Numbered from the stretch's first letter, positions 37,101 through 52,100 are shown. The stretch is DNA of 64,000 nucleotides from Bugulina stolonifera (GCA_935421135.1 OW285193.1:7868496-7932495); one strand, 5' to 3'. A program made the numbers and translations. The notes: generated by a model not told the origin, from the letters alone.

Positions 37101-40100
37101 CGAGGTATACCTATAGAATAACCACAACATTCATGTAGGTTTCCACAATTGCGATAAAATCTTCTACAAGATGAATGACGGGGTTACATGTGCAATAACT
37201 TGTGAATCTAAAGCTACTTGTACTGATAATTCACAGTTTGTTAGATTAGCAGACATGATATCTCTTTCTCTATTAATGTACTAGCATATAAATGTGTAGA
37301 TGGTTTCTCAAATCATTAACTTACTGCTTGGAGAAGACCCTTTCTGAAAGAAAACTGGTTCAGAATTCTTTTCAGAAAATCTCACAGATTTCTTTGCGCT
37401 CTAGAAAACAGAATAACAGATTGGCTATTTCTCAACAATTCTGACATATATGATCAAATACATGTAAGTAGAGGATCAAGTACATGACTGTTTTAGTTTC
37501 CAACAGTAGAAGGTTGTAATAAGGGTGTAGAATATATGATTACAGTTTTAATATAACACCATACCTTAGGAGTATCACCTCTGTAGCCTGTGGACTGTAG
37601 ATGCTGCTTAGTGAGTTCCACACTATCTCTTATACTGGGGGAAGACTGTGATCTAGGAAGGGTGGCCGAACGACTGTCCCTTTTCTTGAGTATGCTGCGT
37701 GGAGCACCGCAGTCGCTGGCAGTATCACTAAAAGTGTCGACTGCGGGAGAAAACCGATCGTTTAATGGTGGATTGGATTTATCAACAAAAGCCTGTGAGG
37801 GCATAGCCTGTGGCTCTGTATTCACTTCATTTGCAGGTAGGGGGGTATCTTCAACACCCCAAGCATGAGTTGGGAAATCGTTTACTAGTGATTGTGACTC
37901 GGTCCGACTCTTTAGATAAAAAGAAATACTCTCTAGAAATACAATCAGAAAGATAATAAATTAGCAAAATTGTACTCCAAGCATATCGATATCATATAAT
38001 ATGGACATCATGATTCTGCTAGCATAGTAGGTAATATCCAAAGTCTGCAGTTCAAGACCAAAGTAGAAAAATAAAAATGCAATAGGATATTTAGACAAGT
38101 TAACTGGACAAATAATACCAATCACATAGCTGGGAGGTCAATCACACCCAATAATGATGCTGATTACAAGTTTCCCATTATCTGCAATCACAACATGCAT
38201 GCATACAAGTAATAATACATAATATAATATTACAATGTACATACTACACTGTATATAGAAATGAGATCTACTGCAGCTAAGTGATATAATTTACCTGAAT
38301 CACCAGCACTGGGTGTGCTATACTGACTCCTAACATCTGAATTGTTCACTCTTGAACTGTTAGACGTAAACTCATTAGCCCTAGTACTTTGATTACCTAA
38401 AGTAGTAGTCTGGGGTGAGTTAGTAAATGATGTAGGTGTAGTGTGTACATTAGTGGTACTTAGGCTATCGGAAAGATGTGATGGTGTATGTTTATAGTCT
38501 GTTGTATTCACCACTTGAAACCCTAGGAATGAATGTGGGTCTGTCGTAGGAGTAGCAGTAGTGGAGTTAACTTGTCTATATACTGGTGCACTTTGAGCTC
38601 TAGACTGAGAGGCAATTGGAGCCTTAGGTCTTTGATTATCATCTAATACTACAGTAGGGGACTCTTGCCTATACGTATCACTACCAGATGACTGTTCTGG
38701 AGTAAGTTTATTGTTACTAGTAGTGCTATTTCTGCCAGCGCCAGAATTGATCACATGACTTCTGTAACTTGGTTGCTCAGAATCCAGGCTGTCTGTACTC
38801 GCTATGCTTTCATTATCAGCATGGTCATCTGTATCTGGTGGGCCGACAGAACCTCCGTCTAGTTTCATATCCTGTACGAGTCGCTCATTGTATACTTGGA
38901 CTACATCTGCTTTAGCTTTGTTCAATGTGGCTACAAGCAAAATAAAATATACTCTTCCCATTAGTTGAAAAATAAATTAGTTGAGTTACTGGCAAACTCT
39001 TCAAATATAAAAGTGATTATATTTGTCATGAGTTCATACTATATGACAACTGAAAATTTGAAATCATGTGCGCAAGGATTTTTAAGCCATTTAAAGCCAA
39101 ATCAAATGGGAAACTATCAGTGTTGGAGTGAAGAAAAAGCTGCAACGATTTTTCTTTTACTTAGTTTTATTGATAATACGAAATTCTGGGAAATAGAAAA
39201 TTTGTCCTACAGTAAAATGGCAACAACTTTTGCCTGGGATATTGCATTGGTTTTTTTAATTTCTAATCATTATTGGTGGAAAAAACTCAAACTTTCACAT
39301 ACACTGTGAAATAAAACAATAAGTGATGTTGTAGAAATGCCATGAAATGTGTCTTTACATGTGCATGTACATCACAGTACGTACATGTATATATGACAGC
39401 GCATACATGTGTTATACAAACTTACACATCCAATGTAACATTGTTTACTATACACACATGTGTATTATAGTGTTTCTACTAGTTTAGTGTTGCTTAGCTT
39501 CCACATGCACATGTATTTATACTGATACAGTGTCAATATTAACCTAATCACTGTTGGTAGACTGCTTCTATTTAATGTTAGAAATTCATCTAAACCTTTG
39601 AAAAAGTAGGCCTATATTATACATGTACTATAATTGCAAGGCAATTTAGGAACTAAGCAACTGAGTAAATTGTAAATCACAGTGATACTACTGATACGAT
39701 ATAGCCTGTGCTTCTATGAAATGCTCCACGATAGGACTAGCACTGCTGAACCTGCGCTATGTTTCACTATGCTGTACTTTACAGTGAAATAGATGATGCC
39801 GTATACAGGTAGAATAGAGTATGACTAGATTGATAGTAGAGCATGCAATAGCCTGAATATAACAAAGTAGTATAACAAGAGAGAGTATAAGAGCAACAGT
39901 CAACATAACCACCTCACAGCACTGTATACTTGCATACTGTATAGCATACCATATCCTGTAGAGTCATCATATGACATTGGAGTCGTGTATACGTAGTGTC
40001 TATTTGTCATCACTACATTAAATAATATTACACATACTTATACAAGTTTATGTGTAGAATTATATCAGAAACATGAAAGTCGAATATTCATTTTAGGTGG

Positions 40101-42951
40101 ATTTTTCAAACATTGTAGTTTAGTTGATAATAAAGTCCTGGCAGGGGATGCCTATGCTTAAAAATTGGAACATATGCAGGGGCTATGACCAGGAGACTTC
40201 TCATGAATGGGCACCTTAACTTTGTTATGACTTCAACAAATGGCGGTAGAAGCCCATGCGCAAGTTACCAAGCCTGTTGCAAAATAAGTTTAAAAAACCA
40301 ATTATTTTAAACTTTGTGTAAGGATTACCTTGATGTTGGGCCAGTTGATTCTCAAACATACTGCTACTATTATTAGGATGCTGACGAACTGATGGTCGGT
40401 GCATAGAAGTGGCATCAGTGTTTGCATAGCTCTCTCCCTGATTGGACTGTATGTTACCCTGATGTAAATGAGCCCCATATTTCTGTAACATTACAAATAT
40501 TCTATTCCAGTCTACATCTCCAATTATGAGTCCAGCTATACTCTTGTATCTAAGATTGAATCTATAATACTTATTTATCAACTATCAACACATACAGGAC
40601 ACCTACTAAGAGGTATTTTAATTAGCATGTCATTGTACAATTTCTTTATATATGATGAATGGTAACAGCTTTAGACAAGTCAAGTGAAGCAATGAACTCT
40701 GAAGGTCAACATATAGCGCTGTCATTAAAACTGTAGAGACGTTTGCTGTATAACATAATCAGTAAACTAGAATCAGATACGTAGATTCAGTACCTGTAGA
40801 AAAACAGTACCACTGTCTCCAACATTATATTGTAACTGAGTGTTCCCTCTGATAGTCCTCAATGCATCCTCAAGGTTTATCTGATTGTTTCTGCTAACAG
40901 GTGCACTATATGCTCTCTCTGAAACAACATACACTCTATATACCATGTAGATCTCCCCAAATATGCATTGAATATGTAAATAACAAAATAAATGAGAAGC
41001 TCCCAAGTTAGAGCTTAATATCAAAGTTGGCAAACAAAGAAACATGACAACATACAACATTATCGGATTATAATAATATCCAGCTCTAGATGCCGTGGTA
41101 GACCTTCGATTAGCTCTGATATTGGGGAGTCACGGTAAAGAATTGTGCTTGGCACCAAGGACATTATTATTAAAACTAAAGCAACACACAGATCCATTTA
41201 TGTATAAGTATGCGTACTGTTTCTGGGAGACTTGGTTCGGTGGTGATGAGAATGAACCACATTGGCCTTGGGTGCACTACCCCTTTGATATCTATGTGTT
41301 ACATCCTGTATTCTCGCCTTCCGTTCAGCCAAGATCTCATTGCGACGCTTCTCTTCCTCACTTTCTCTTGCTTTCTTTCTGTTTATTAGATCACTAGAAA
41401 AATAAATATTAAATAATGCCCTCATAATGCATGTACAAAGTCTACTGTAAACACGCTAACTAGAAATTGCAATTTGAACCATAAATGCTTTGCCTTATTC
41501 AGTGACCTCATCTAGTTCATAGTTAATAGAAGTTGGTCGTAAAATAGCTGCACTGTATAAGTTCAATATTATGTTGAGCTATCAGTAGCTCATGTGATAG
41601 TTTAACTTTTGCTGTCAACCACAGTACTTTTGTATTATTGCAAGCAATAGAAAATCTAAAAAATTGAAGTTGGGTCTTTCTTGACTGATTCGCTTAAAGT
41701 GAAAGACACTGAGAAAATCTCTGGATAATAGCAAACAAAATTGTTAGTAACACAAATAACAACATTGAACAATAATTTTTAGTCCTTTGACTCACCGTCT
41801 TCTTTTGTTGGTTTCGGCAGACAACTTTCTATTTTTTATTGACGAATCCTCCTTGTTACCTAATATTTCTTCTCGAAGCTGCTCTAGATGATGTTGTTGT
41901 AAAGTGCTATATTGGTTTCTAATCATCTTATTAAGGAAAATATAGATGAAATTTTTGTTAGTACTATTAATATTAATACTTTTTTATTTATTGAAGAATC
42001 AAGTGCTCATAATATTACAGCTAAAAGTTTGAGTAACAAGTTAATGGATGAATCAATGAAAGAAGTAGGCCCAAATCAACAGTTGTAGATCTGAATGGCA
42101 GTGACGATAATATGAGGTAAGACAATATCACTGGCCTAATTTTAGTAATTTATGTGCCATTACTGTTAGTAAGAAGTAAGAATTAAGCATAAAACTGATT
42201 GTAAACTAATGAAAGACAGTAAAAATAAATGAGTTGAATCTAATTTAAATTTAGTGTTATGTTCTATTAATATTGCTAAATTGAAACTATAATTAACTAA
42301 TAATATTATTAAAATTTGATAATACAATTGTTAGCCTACAATTATATTATAATCATTTACATTATTCAACCAGTATGGCTAAACTTGAATGATTACACAT
42401 AGACAGAATTAACGATTTACTTCCATTCCCAAAAGAAATTGGTGGGTAAATGCAAATCAAAAGTCAGGTAAAAAATAAGGTAGGTTGGCAGGCTGGTTTC
42501 AAGTTGAAATTCCACAAGTACATTGTATTGTTTTGTAACTGGTTGGTCGAAGAAGCAAAAGGATACGAGTAATTTGATGAAGTGTAGTGTCTAAAGTCAT
42601 TGTTAGCCATTTCTTAGCAGTATTAGATGGCTATAGCAAGGAAGCGGTTCACAAGAGTCGCAAATAGGTAGCCATACTTATATTATACATTATATAACTT
42701 CACACTGTCCGTGTATTTGCTGGTCACCTGGATTAATTGGCGGCCATGTTTAGAAACCTAAATACAAATCAGATACGCATGCGTAGGACACCAAATCATT
42801 TCTTGTAATAAACTAAAATTCAAATATAAATATTCTACATATATTGAATAATATTTTTATTTATTAGCTTAAACATTTTTACTCGTAAAAACTACTACTA
42901 ATTTAACAGTGCAAAACATGATTAGCAAACCTTCATCGGTACATCGTTCAT
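34195..42951 (-). CDS. CEP126: CEP126-like centrosomal coiled-coil protein
   Basis: Fifteen minus-strand exons join in frame to 989 aa: 42931-42951, 41796-41926, 41218-41393, 40794-40918, 40329-40482, 38295-38930, 37565-37932, 37325-37400, 36931-37110, 36266-36537, 35767-36073, 35389-35598, 34951-34985, 34510-34662, 34195-34320. An N-terminal basic helix (about 50-90: NRKKARESEEEKRRNEIL then AERKARIQDVTHRYQRG) and NLEDALRTIRGN resemble the N-terminus of vertebrate CEP126 (KIAA1377), a centrosome/basal-body protein needed for ciliogenesis. Near the C-terminus LSLEEQRIMKSLDRLNNKL resembles its C-terminal helix. The middle is Ser/Thr/Asn/Gln-rich and probably disordered. KSVRF (541-545) fits a PP1-binding RVxF site, and TPTDDEIDLLWDKVR is a second helix. 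Family assignment is from memory of motifs. The exon model is firmer than the name. Confidence 0.6.
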
Positions 42952-43143
42952 AGCAGACGAACTTTGACCATTTGACCCACGGTTCACCCTCCGGTGCTAC
43001 AGTTTCTTCAAAATGAAAATACACGATTTACAATGTGTATTGCTTTTATAAAATAGTCCAGCCTATCGGGTTTTCTGTTTTGAACCATTTGAGTATATTT
43101 CATATTGATTCAGAGCTCACTTTAGACACATATAGATACAGCT
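42952..43143. promoter_or_regulatory. Bidirectional promoter, CEP126-like / SYCP1-like
   Basis: Only 192 bp separate the start codons of two divergent genes, so both 5' UTRs and core promoters must lie here unless further upstream exons exist. No clear TATA box faces either gene. The sequence includes a GC-richer core around 42957-42998. Confidence 0.55.
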
Positions 43144-46100
43144 ATGAATTTCTTCCACAAGCACATGCAGTTTTCTGGATCCAAATCTGTTGGTTTTGAA
43201 GACATACATGATGCAGGCAAGCTGGGTGAGAGGTCCTGTCATACTCCTAGCCATCGTACTGGCTATGGGCAAAAGTCAACCACCGCACTTCTACAGTCAC
43301 AGGTAGGATAGAACAGAGTCCTGAAATCTTTCTTCTAGATCTCTTCAATTTTCAACAACTGACTGATGTGGTCTCTTGCAGTCTTTATTATTTAGTCTTT
43401 TTATCTTTTTTTTTAATGTCATGTGAATAACATTATGCAGTTCAGCATGTAGGCTGTACACTACATGTAGATTTACATTATTATATATAAGCCATATGGC
43501 TTTGTTGCAGCAATATAGAAACCAGGAATTTCAGACACCACCAATTCGTCCAAGCAGAGCACATCTAGGAAATGGGCACCCCCTGGCAGAATCCACTCCT
43601 GTGAGCTCAATAACTGCTATGAAAAGTCAAAATGATGAAGGAAAAATTTCAATGCGTGCTTCTTCCATTGCAATCCAACCAGCTCAGAAAACTTCACCTA
43701 CTAAAAGGCCATCAAATGTTGACCAAATCCCTGGAGCCCTTTTAGAAAATGCATCTTTGTTGAAAACTGATGCTGTTGCGGAACCAGCTCATCCCAAAAA
43801 GGCAAATAATGAAAAGGTAATTGTTTCGAGTTGTTTACCTAATGAACGGTATCAGACTTAATAGTCCACATGCAAAGGTTAAGCATGGTAAATAGTGTAT
43901 TGTTTTACCATTTTTTATTCCCTACTGGACTACTGGTCAATTTCCAGAATCAGTAAAAAGAGGTGCACTTTTAGCATATTAATTATTAATTTCTGCAAAA
44001 ATTTGTGTTTAACTTTTATTTTACATTATATTTATATTGAGGGAAAAGTAAAGGAAAATAATACAAGCAAAGCCCAAGGATTGATTTAATCTTTATTTGT
44101 ACGACTATTTAATGGTCTGTTCTTAAGTGACTTGGGTATGCATATATACGTTTGACTTTATATTTATGTATGTGCATTGTAAAGGATTTTATCTGTTTAT
44201 ATCATTGTTGAAATGTACCTACCTCTAAATCATGAAATTTATTTATTGTGCCTTTTCATAGGATTCTACAGAATCTCAGATGGAAATGCTTTACCAAAGT
44301 CTGCAATCTGAGGCTCAAAAAATTCAAAAGTTTAAAGTACATGCATTAGCACAGATCAAGCAGAAGGTAAATTAGAGGTTGCAACATACATTCTCAGTAT
44401 TATCACTTTTTTTATTATTTACTGTTTTTCATTATCCTCTGTGATTTTGACTTGGTATGCCATCATTAGACTGTTATCACTAGTTTAATTTATTGCAGTC
44501 AGATGAAATCTCTTTGAAAGAATCACAGATCAAGAAACTGTCCATTGAACTAAGTTCTACCAGGGTAATATAGTTAGCATAATATAACTAGCTACATGTA
44601 CATGGTACATGTAACTGTTGACATTGTCTGATATAAAAAGCCATGTAATGTATTGTATCCACTGTCCACTTTAATATCTTTGGAACCATACTTTTAGTGA
44701 TATTTTCAAGTGGCAGTCTGATGAAACCGTCATATTATGTATTTATTATCTAATAAACGGCTATGAAAATTTTGAAATTCTGCGTTTACACATCTATGCA
44801 TAGGTAGAATAAAATGTTGGAACTCCAGCTAGCACCCAACACGATCCATTTTATTGTTTAGGCTACTAACAACCAACTGAGCTCCAAGTTGCAGAGACAA
44901 AAGCGCAACAATGAAGACATCATGAATAAGTAAGTTTTAATGTAAATGTAGACCTATATAATGCGCAAGTAAGCTATAGCTGCAGTAGGCAATCCTTTCA
45001 TGGTTTCAAATATATTTCAGAGTTGCAACTACAAGAGAAATGTGTTTTGCTCTAGCCAATGAGCACCTAGCATTAAAAGAGAAATTAGAACTTGGAAAAA
45101 CTATCTTTATTGAAACTCAAGAGAAGTCGTCAAAACATTCTGTGACAGTAAAGGTAAGAGTTAATGTTCAATAATCACTTGGTCTCCACGATGATTCAAA
45201 TTGTATCAGTTTTCCGAACCCCTACTTCTATTTGAAATGTCGATCACCTTGAATTGCTTGAAGTTCAAAATATACATTGTAAATGTGACAATTCTTTTGC
45301 TAAGTAGTGCTATTTTATACATGTACATAATTATAATATATGTGCTAACTTTTGCTTGGTGTCTAACATGTATTAACACATTTCTGTCATGCCAATATCA
45401 CCTGCTCACTATGTTTACATTGAAGACAGAAGACATAATCTGTATAAGAATAAAGCCTAGAGCCATGTGCTCATAGTGGGGATCTGATTTTGGAATTTTG
45501 AAACTTGGGTTATATACACGTAACCCTCTGTGATAATTTTGTGTAATTTTGTAAGCCTATGGATAAGATTGAAGTAGTGTTTTAATCAAAAAACGCTGTG
45601 AAATATTAGAACTTTCTTTACAGAGAACATTGGAATGTGTAGATCAATTCAAAACTAATACTGAGCAAAGATTGTGTCATATAGAGGAAACAGGTAGGGC
45701 TAGTATTTTAGTATATTTACTTTGTGCGCCCATTATTCTGCATATTCATTTTAGAGTTGACAAATTTATTAGTTGGCTTAAATGTGTGCCATATTATGAG
45801 AATTAATTGTGTATTGAAATCATCGGTTATAAACGTTGTATGTTGCATAATATAGTGATTATTTTGTAGCTAAACTACAGAAAAAGCAGCAGGATGTTAA
45901 GATTGAAGAGTTTTTTAAGAAGGAAAAACTGCTGATAAACCAGGTATATTATAAAGTAAAAAAACTAAAATGTTTATTGCTCAGGTTAAAGGACGTATCT
46001 GAGATTTTGAACTGTTGACCCTTGGTCATATTTTGATAAATGTAAAACGAACTTTTGGCAGATACGTATGGTGAATATTTTGGTTACGGACTATATGTAT

Positions 46101-49100
46101 GTACTTCATTGTTTGTAAAATATTTTTGTGATTCTGTCTTTGACGATTACATTGCTGGTCAACCTCTGGACTTTCCAGTTTTATAACTGGTTTTCCAACA
46201 AAATTTTAAATAGTAAGTAAGTCAACTGTTAACTGAGATATACATACGCATTAAACAATGTAGACTATTATTCGACTGTACTATGTTTTCAAAGATTACT
46301 AGTTATCAAATTATATGGTACACTAGTTATTCTGTATAGGTTGAAGAGAAAGTTGTCGAGTATGAAAAACTGCAAGCCATCTGTGGTGAGTACCTACAGA
46401 TGTTGTGACTGTTATTTCTCTTTTAATAAAAGATGCACAATAGTTTAGTTGCTGTTGGTGTTACTGAAGTGGCTTGTTTTATAGGAAAGGGTCAACTGTT
46501 TATAATACTGTGTGGTTGCTTTCTCTTGACTGTTTTTATTCTCTGCAAATAAATGCCTGTGACTTGAATATGTACAATATCTTATAGATGAACGTTTTGA
46601 GCTGCTTTCTTCTTTGGAGAAAGATCTGACAAATGAAAAGGAGAATAGCAAAGCTAAAGAGGTACATGTACATGTATATATTTTCAACTAGTATTGTTAA
46701 TCACTTTGTAAAGTCTGACACAGAGTATGCATGTTGGAACGTAGCAACTTGAATTATAATGCTGTAATGCAGGGGCGGATCTGGCACAGTTTGAAGGGTT
46801 CTGCCAACAGGCCGGGGGTCCAGGGCAGCGCCCCGGCCACCGAAGCTATATGCTGAATTTTTGCACTAAATGAAGCAAATTTATGCACACTTACACTTGA
46901 ATCAACATGTTCCTGTTACACAAATATTTGCTGCCCTATGATGCATATAAAATATTTTTATGTTGATAAATTATTTTAAATTATATTATCATTTTATAAT
47001 TACATTGTATTATAGTAGTCTATGACTATGAATATGTATGCCAAGCTTGTATGGAGTGCAGTGCAACTCACTCTCCTTCCTGTAATAAAGCACAATAAAC
47101 ATGAACATGGGTTACATGACTTTATATTTAGTGTTTGATCAACAAAAATCTTAAAATACTGCATGCTTGATTTATTTGCCTCTTAGCTGACAAGAGTTGT
47201 CTTTCCATCTTTAATGTACATAAGGCAGTTTCCTTCTTGGCTTCTTGCACATGATTTGGTTTCCTAGCAACATTACATTGTCCTTGACATTTTCAATCTA
47301 GCCTAAATAGCTTCCTGTGGGAAGCTTGTGTTTTATATTATCTATTACTAATCCACTAATGTGGCTAGTTTACTACTATAACTGTAGCGAATCAAGCTCA
47401 CAGATTATTAATAGCTTTCCTGTGTTGAAAGATGAACTTGAGTAAGCCGTAAATGCTTTATTTCATGATCAATTTACAGCTAATTTTAGGAGAAATAATC
47501 AATTTAATTTTTTTTTATTGGAAATGAAGGGTCCCGCCATGGCAGGAAGGGCGGGACCCCCAAATCCGCCCCTGTGTAATGTCCAACCAGGTAGTGGTCC
47601 TAATTGGATGCGACTTCCACCAAAATATCACAAGGGAGCGCATATTTGAGGTATCTATATGCGCTTGCTTCATGAATTACATTTGTAGTTGATATTTCTT
47701 GCGGAGAAATGGTACTTTTTGTCTGGCTAGTGTCAATGTGTCTACAATGTATATGCTGGATGCTTTCATTGAATCAGTTGTGTATTTAAAATTGAAATGT
47801 CTTGGTTGAGAAGACACCAGTCCTATTGTTTTTAACACAGTTTTAGTTTTGTATGTTGGCATGCACTGTAATTTCTTATTCGCACAATTATATATTATTT
47901 TCAGGCTGAGCTGGTTGCTGCAATGAATGAACTCTCCATCTCCAAAGATGGGGAGTTGTCTGCTATCCAACAAACTCTTCAGGAGACTATTGCATCTAGT
48001 GACAGTGTTAAGCAAGACTTGCTACAAGATTTGAGTAATGTGAAAGAGCAGCTTGCACAATGTCAATCTGAGTATGTTTTAACCTCCAACTTATGACTAT
48101 TGGGTTATGGTTCAATTGTATACATTGTATACTATAATAATATCCTGTGCAGGCTTGCCAAGTTCGACTGATGAAAATCAGGGAGATTCAGCATTTGGGT
48201 GGGGGGGGGGTCTATTTTGGGTGGGGTACCAAAATTTGAGTTGAAAATCAGGGAGTCTCCTGCGGAATCAGGGAGACTTGGTAAGCCTGATCTTGTGTGC
48301 AGTCTCAGTGTAATTCTATACACACAAGATAGGCACCTGGTGAGTCACTCCTACATAGTATTCTAGCAATGTGAAATTTCATGGAGTGTTAGTGTTATGA
48401 ATTATACATGTAGATATGAAAATCAAGAGTTAGGTGCAGAAGTGGAGAAATTTGAGATAGCCTTTGTTCTTCGCCAAAATTGAGGCAGGAGAAGTTGTCT
48501 TCTCTATATTTTGCTGGTTGACCGCCCTTACCCCAACCACAAACAAGGAACTAAGGCTATCTAAATTTCTCCACTACTGCACCTAATTGAAAATCAAACA
48601 GTACTGTGGGATTCTAAATTACAACATATGTGTTCAGAGCAAACTTCAAGTTTTACTGTCATCCAGTTATAAATTTGACTGTTTAGACTTGTAGCAGCAC
48701 AAGAAAACTTGAGAAGTGAAGCAGCACGATATGAAGTAATCACAAGTGAGAAAGGTATGAAATCATATCCTCTGAGGATGCATAATCTATAGTATTATTA
48801 TTACATATAAACTAGAATACTAGCTTGTGCCACTTTCATTTACCATGGTTAAACATTGTAAACATTTCAAACAATATACAGCATAATAATATTGTACATG
48901 TCTATGTAGCCATCTGTGAAGACAAGTTAGCTCAGAATGAAGCCATGATAGCAGAACTTGTATTGAGCAAGGTTAGTGCACCATTAAAGATGGACTGTAC
49001 TGAAATTAGTTGTCTTTTTTGAAAACTCTGTAATGTGCTAGTTCAAGTGATTATGGAATAGGAACATTGATCAGGCCTGCCAATTGACTAAAAGTGTGGC

Positions 49101-52100
49101 TACACAAGAGACCATTGAAACTAAACAGCACATTGTTCAGGATTTTCCAGGGTTTCGCTTCTTGTATAGCAACTTTTCTACTATGATTCAAAAACCAGTT
49201 GTCTAGTATTCTCCATATATTTTCTATATTCAAAAATGTTCTTTATTTCTGGTAGTCCGAACTTGGTAAAAGTCTACAGTTAGCAAAATCAGAGCTTGAT
49301 GAGATGGCTAGAGACTTGGAGGCTGTTAAAGTTAACCTTGAAAAAGAGAGACTAGATGGAGAAGAAATCAAGGTGAGGAGTGAGAATGCACTGCAGAAAT
49401 TATTCTGAGCGTTGTATTTGCAATAACTTTTTTGAATAATTTGCTGCATGTGTAACAGTTACTCAGGCAGTTAATGCTTCCATAGCATTGAACGCAGGTA
49501 TTATTTTGTGACAAACATTTGGTATGTAATCTAGGTTCAGTTGAATAAAGAAATAGCTGGAAATCATGAGGAGATTGGCCAACGACTATCCACCATTAGA
49601 GACTTGGAGAGTGAAATTATCAAGTTGACTACCTCACTAGCTGAATCCAAGGTAAGACTTTTTTCTTGGCTTCCTGCTTGGATTTTCCAAGTTATTGAGG
49701 TCTGCACTACACTAACCTGAGAATGATTTGAACTAACCTTGGTTTTTATAAAAACCCACATACTCAATCTTACAATTGCTCTTGGTCCTTTTCTACAAAT
49801 AGTGAAATGGTGTAATTGAAATAATAGCACAGTTGCTCTATTTGTAGGCAAAGTCGGAAAAAATTGAAATCGATTATAACAGTCTCAATACACTCTTGGA
49901 AAAGAGAGACGCAGAATTAGCTGCTAGAAGTGAGCTAGTGGACTCAAAAAGGTAAGACTATCGTTTGACTACAGTAACTGCTACATTTCAATAGTGGAAA
50001 ACATGCTAGACCATTGTTAAGTAAATCTGATGCTTTCACTCTCTGCTAGCATAATGAACCCCTCACTACATTGGTAGCTCTTGTGATCGTTTTGTTGGTA
50101 TAATAAAGAGCCTTAAGTAAAACGTAATTTCTACACATTGATTAGCTTTCTTACTTTTTAGTATTGAGATTGAGAAACTGAATAAGATATTGGAACAGAC
50201 TTCACTGGATGCCAATGCTGACCAGAGTTCCATGAAGGAATTGGTGAGTTGTACCTGTCATTTAGTCTTATGGTTCTCTATGCTAAATTATAATGGTGCT
50301 GTTACTGAAGTTGGTAGATACAGTATTGAATTGTATATACCTGTAGATTACAAGTCTCACAGATGAGCATAGAATGGAAAAAGAAAGTCATCTTCAAAAG
50401 ATTCACAAGTTGGAACTTGATTTAAAAAATTCTAAGCTAGAGGTAAGCTACATACACATGTAAGCAATATTTGATTACTACATGGTCGGCCACAGAAATT
50501 TTCCCTTGATGCATGGACTTGTATGAAATTGGTTCTTCTAAATGCAGTCACAAAATCACGCATATTTTATGTTATAGTTTTATTGCTGTAATTTTACTTA
50601 TTGTTACAGACTGAAGCACTCAACAAAAAGCATGTTGATGTGCAAACACAGAATGCAGAGGATTTATCTGCTCTGAGGCAGTCAATCAAATCTCAGCAAC
50701 ATGAATTTGAATCCACAATCAAGCAGAAGACTGATGCATTCACTAAGGTTCAGGATGAGCTTCAAAGAATGTTAGACGAGACCACAACCAGTAACAAGAA
50801 GAAATGCTCTGCTATGGAAGAGGAAATGCTTGCAAGAAAGCAAGAGCATGAGTCTTTAATTGAACTAAAAACTGAGGAGTTCATTGTGGAAAAGAATGGT
50901 CTAAAGACTATGCTGAGTGAAGCTGAAAAGAAACTTGAATTGGTATTATTTTAACTAAATGTTAAAAATTTATTTGAAAAAAATGCTTTTGGAATTAAAG
51001 TAGTTCCTTACTACATTTTATGTTATTTATTATTGCATTTAATTATAAAAAATAACGTCCGTAATGCTCATTTCATGTGATTGGTGAGCCATGTACATGG
51101 ATGTTTCTAACTTTCAGGAGAGCCAAAAAGTAGAAGATCTCACTCAGGATTTGGCCATAACAAAGCAGTCTCTTGATAAAAGTCTGAATGATAAGGTAAC
51201 ATTTCAATTGTGCTATATTACAACAATAATAATGCTTCAATGCAAACCTGCATGAGCGCAGTTATTAGTTGTTATCTGCTTTTAGGGTAATTTCAATAAT
51301 ATATGTTATGTATTCTGCTGCCGTAGTTCTGTAGTCGCTGAAAAAAATGTAACTTGGGCATCACTTACAATTCATTAAATTAAAGAAATAGAAAATAGAG
51401 TAGAGTGTTATGAACTTTATGTGTGTCCCAACAGTTTTCCTATATACATTTATATCTTATTTATTACATGTAGATTGTATGATGGTAGATAATGCAGTAA
51501 TCTATCTTAATATTGCTAAATATTCTATTCATACATAATATAATGCTATATCTGATTATACGAGCTGGGGCAGCTTAGACATGTACATTGGAAGTTTTAT
51601 TGTTCTAGTGATCTAGTCTATTGTAATCAATTGCAAGACAATAATAAAATTGCAGAATACTGTGGCTTCTGCTTTGGCCAAGAAGACTGAAGAGTGGCAA
51701 GATGTTTCTAACAAGCTCCTAGTTAAGGTACGTGATCATATTGTACATGTACATATGTGGCAATTTTTCTTCCGTGTAAAACAAATTGATAATTATTATT
51801 GCTGTACTGTTAAATTTGTTATCTCAGATTGTCATTGTCAAATACTGTCCGTATTATATTTTGATGACTGACCAATCTGTTCATATTTTCTGATTACTTT
51901 GTGATGCATGAAATGTGATCAGTTTCTATATATACACACTATACACATTATCCTAGAGGTCAATTCACTTATATTATAATTATAAAACACTGTCTTAGTT
52001 AGATATTTAGCTAAGACTTATGTAGCCCTGCCTACATATATTTATATATATTCTTATTTTGAACTTATCTTTTAGGATTGTGAGTTCAGCAAGCTGATGT

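Noticed and set aside
47677..48015. 112-codon minus-strand frame
   Set aside because: It overlaps SYCP1-like exon 11 in antisense, has no splice signals of its own and no recognisable domain.
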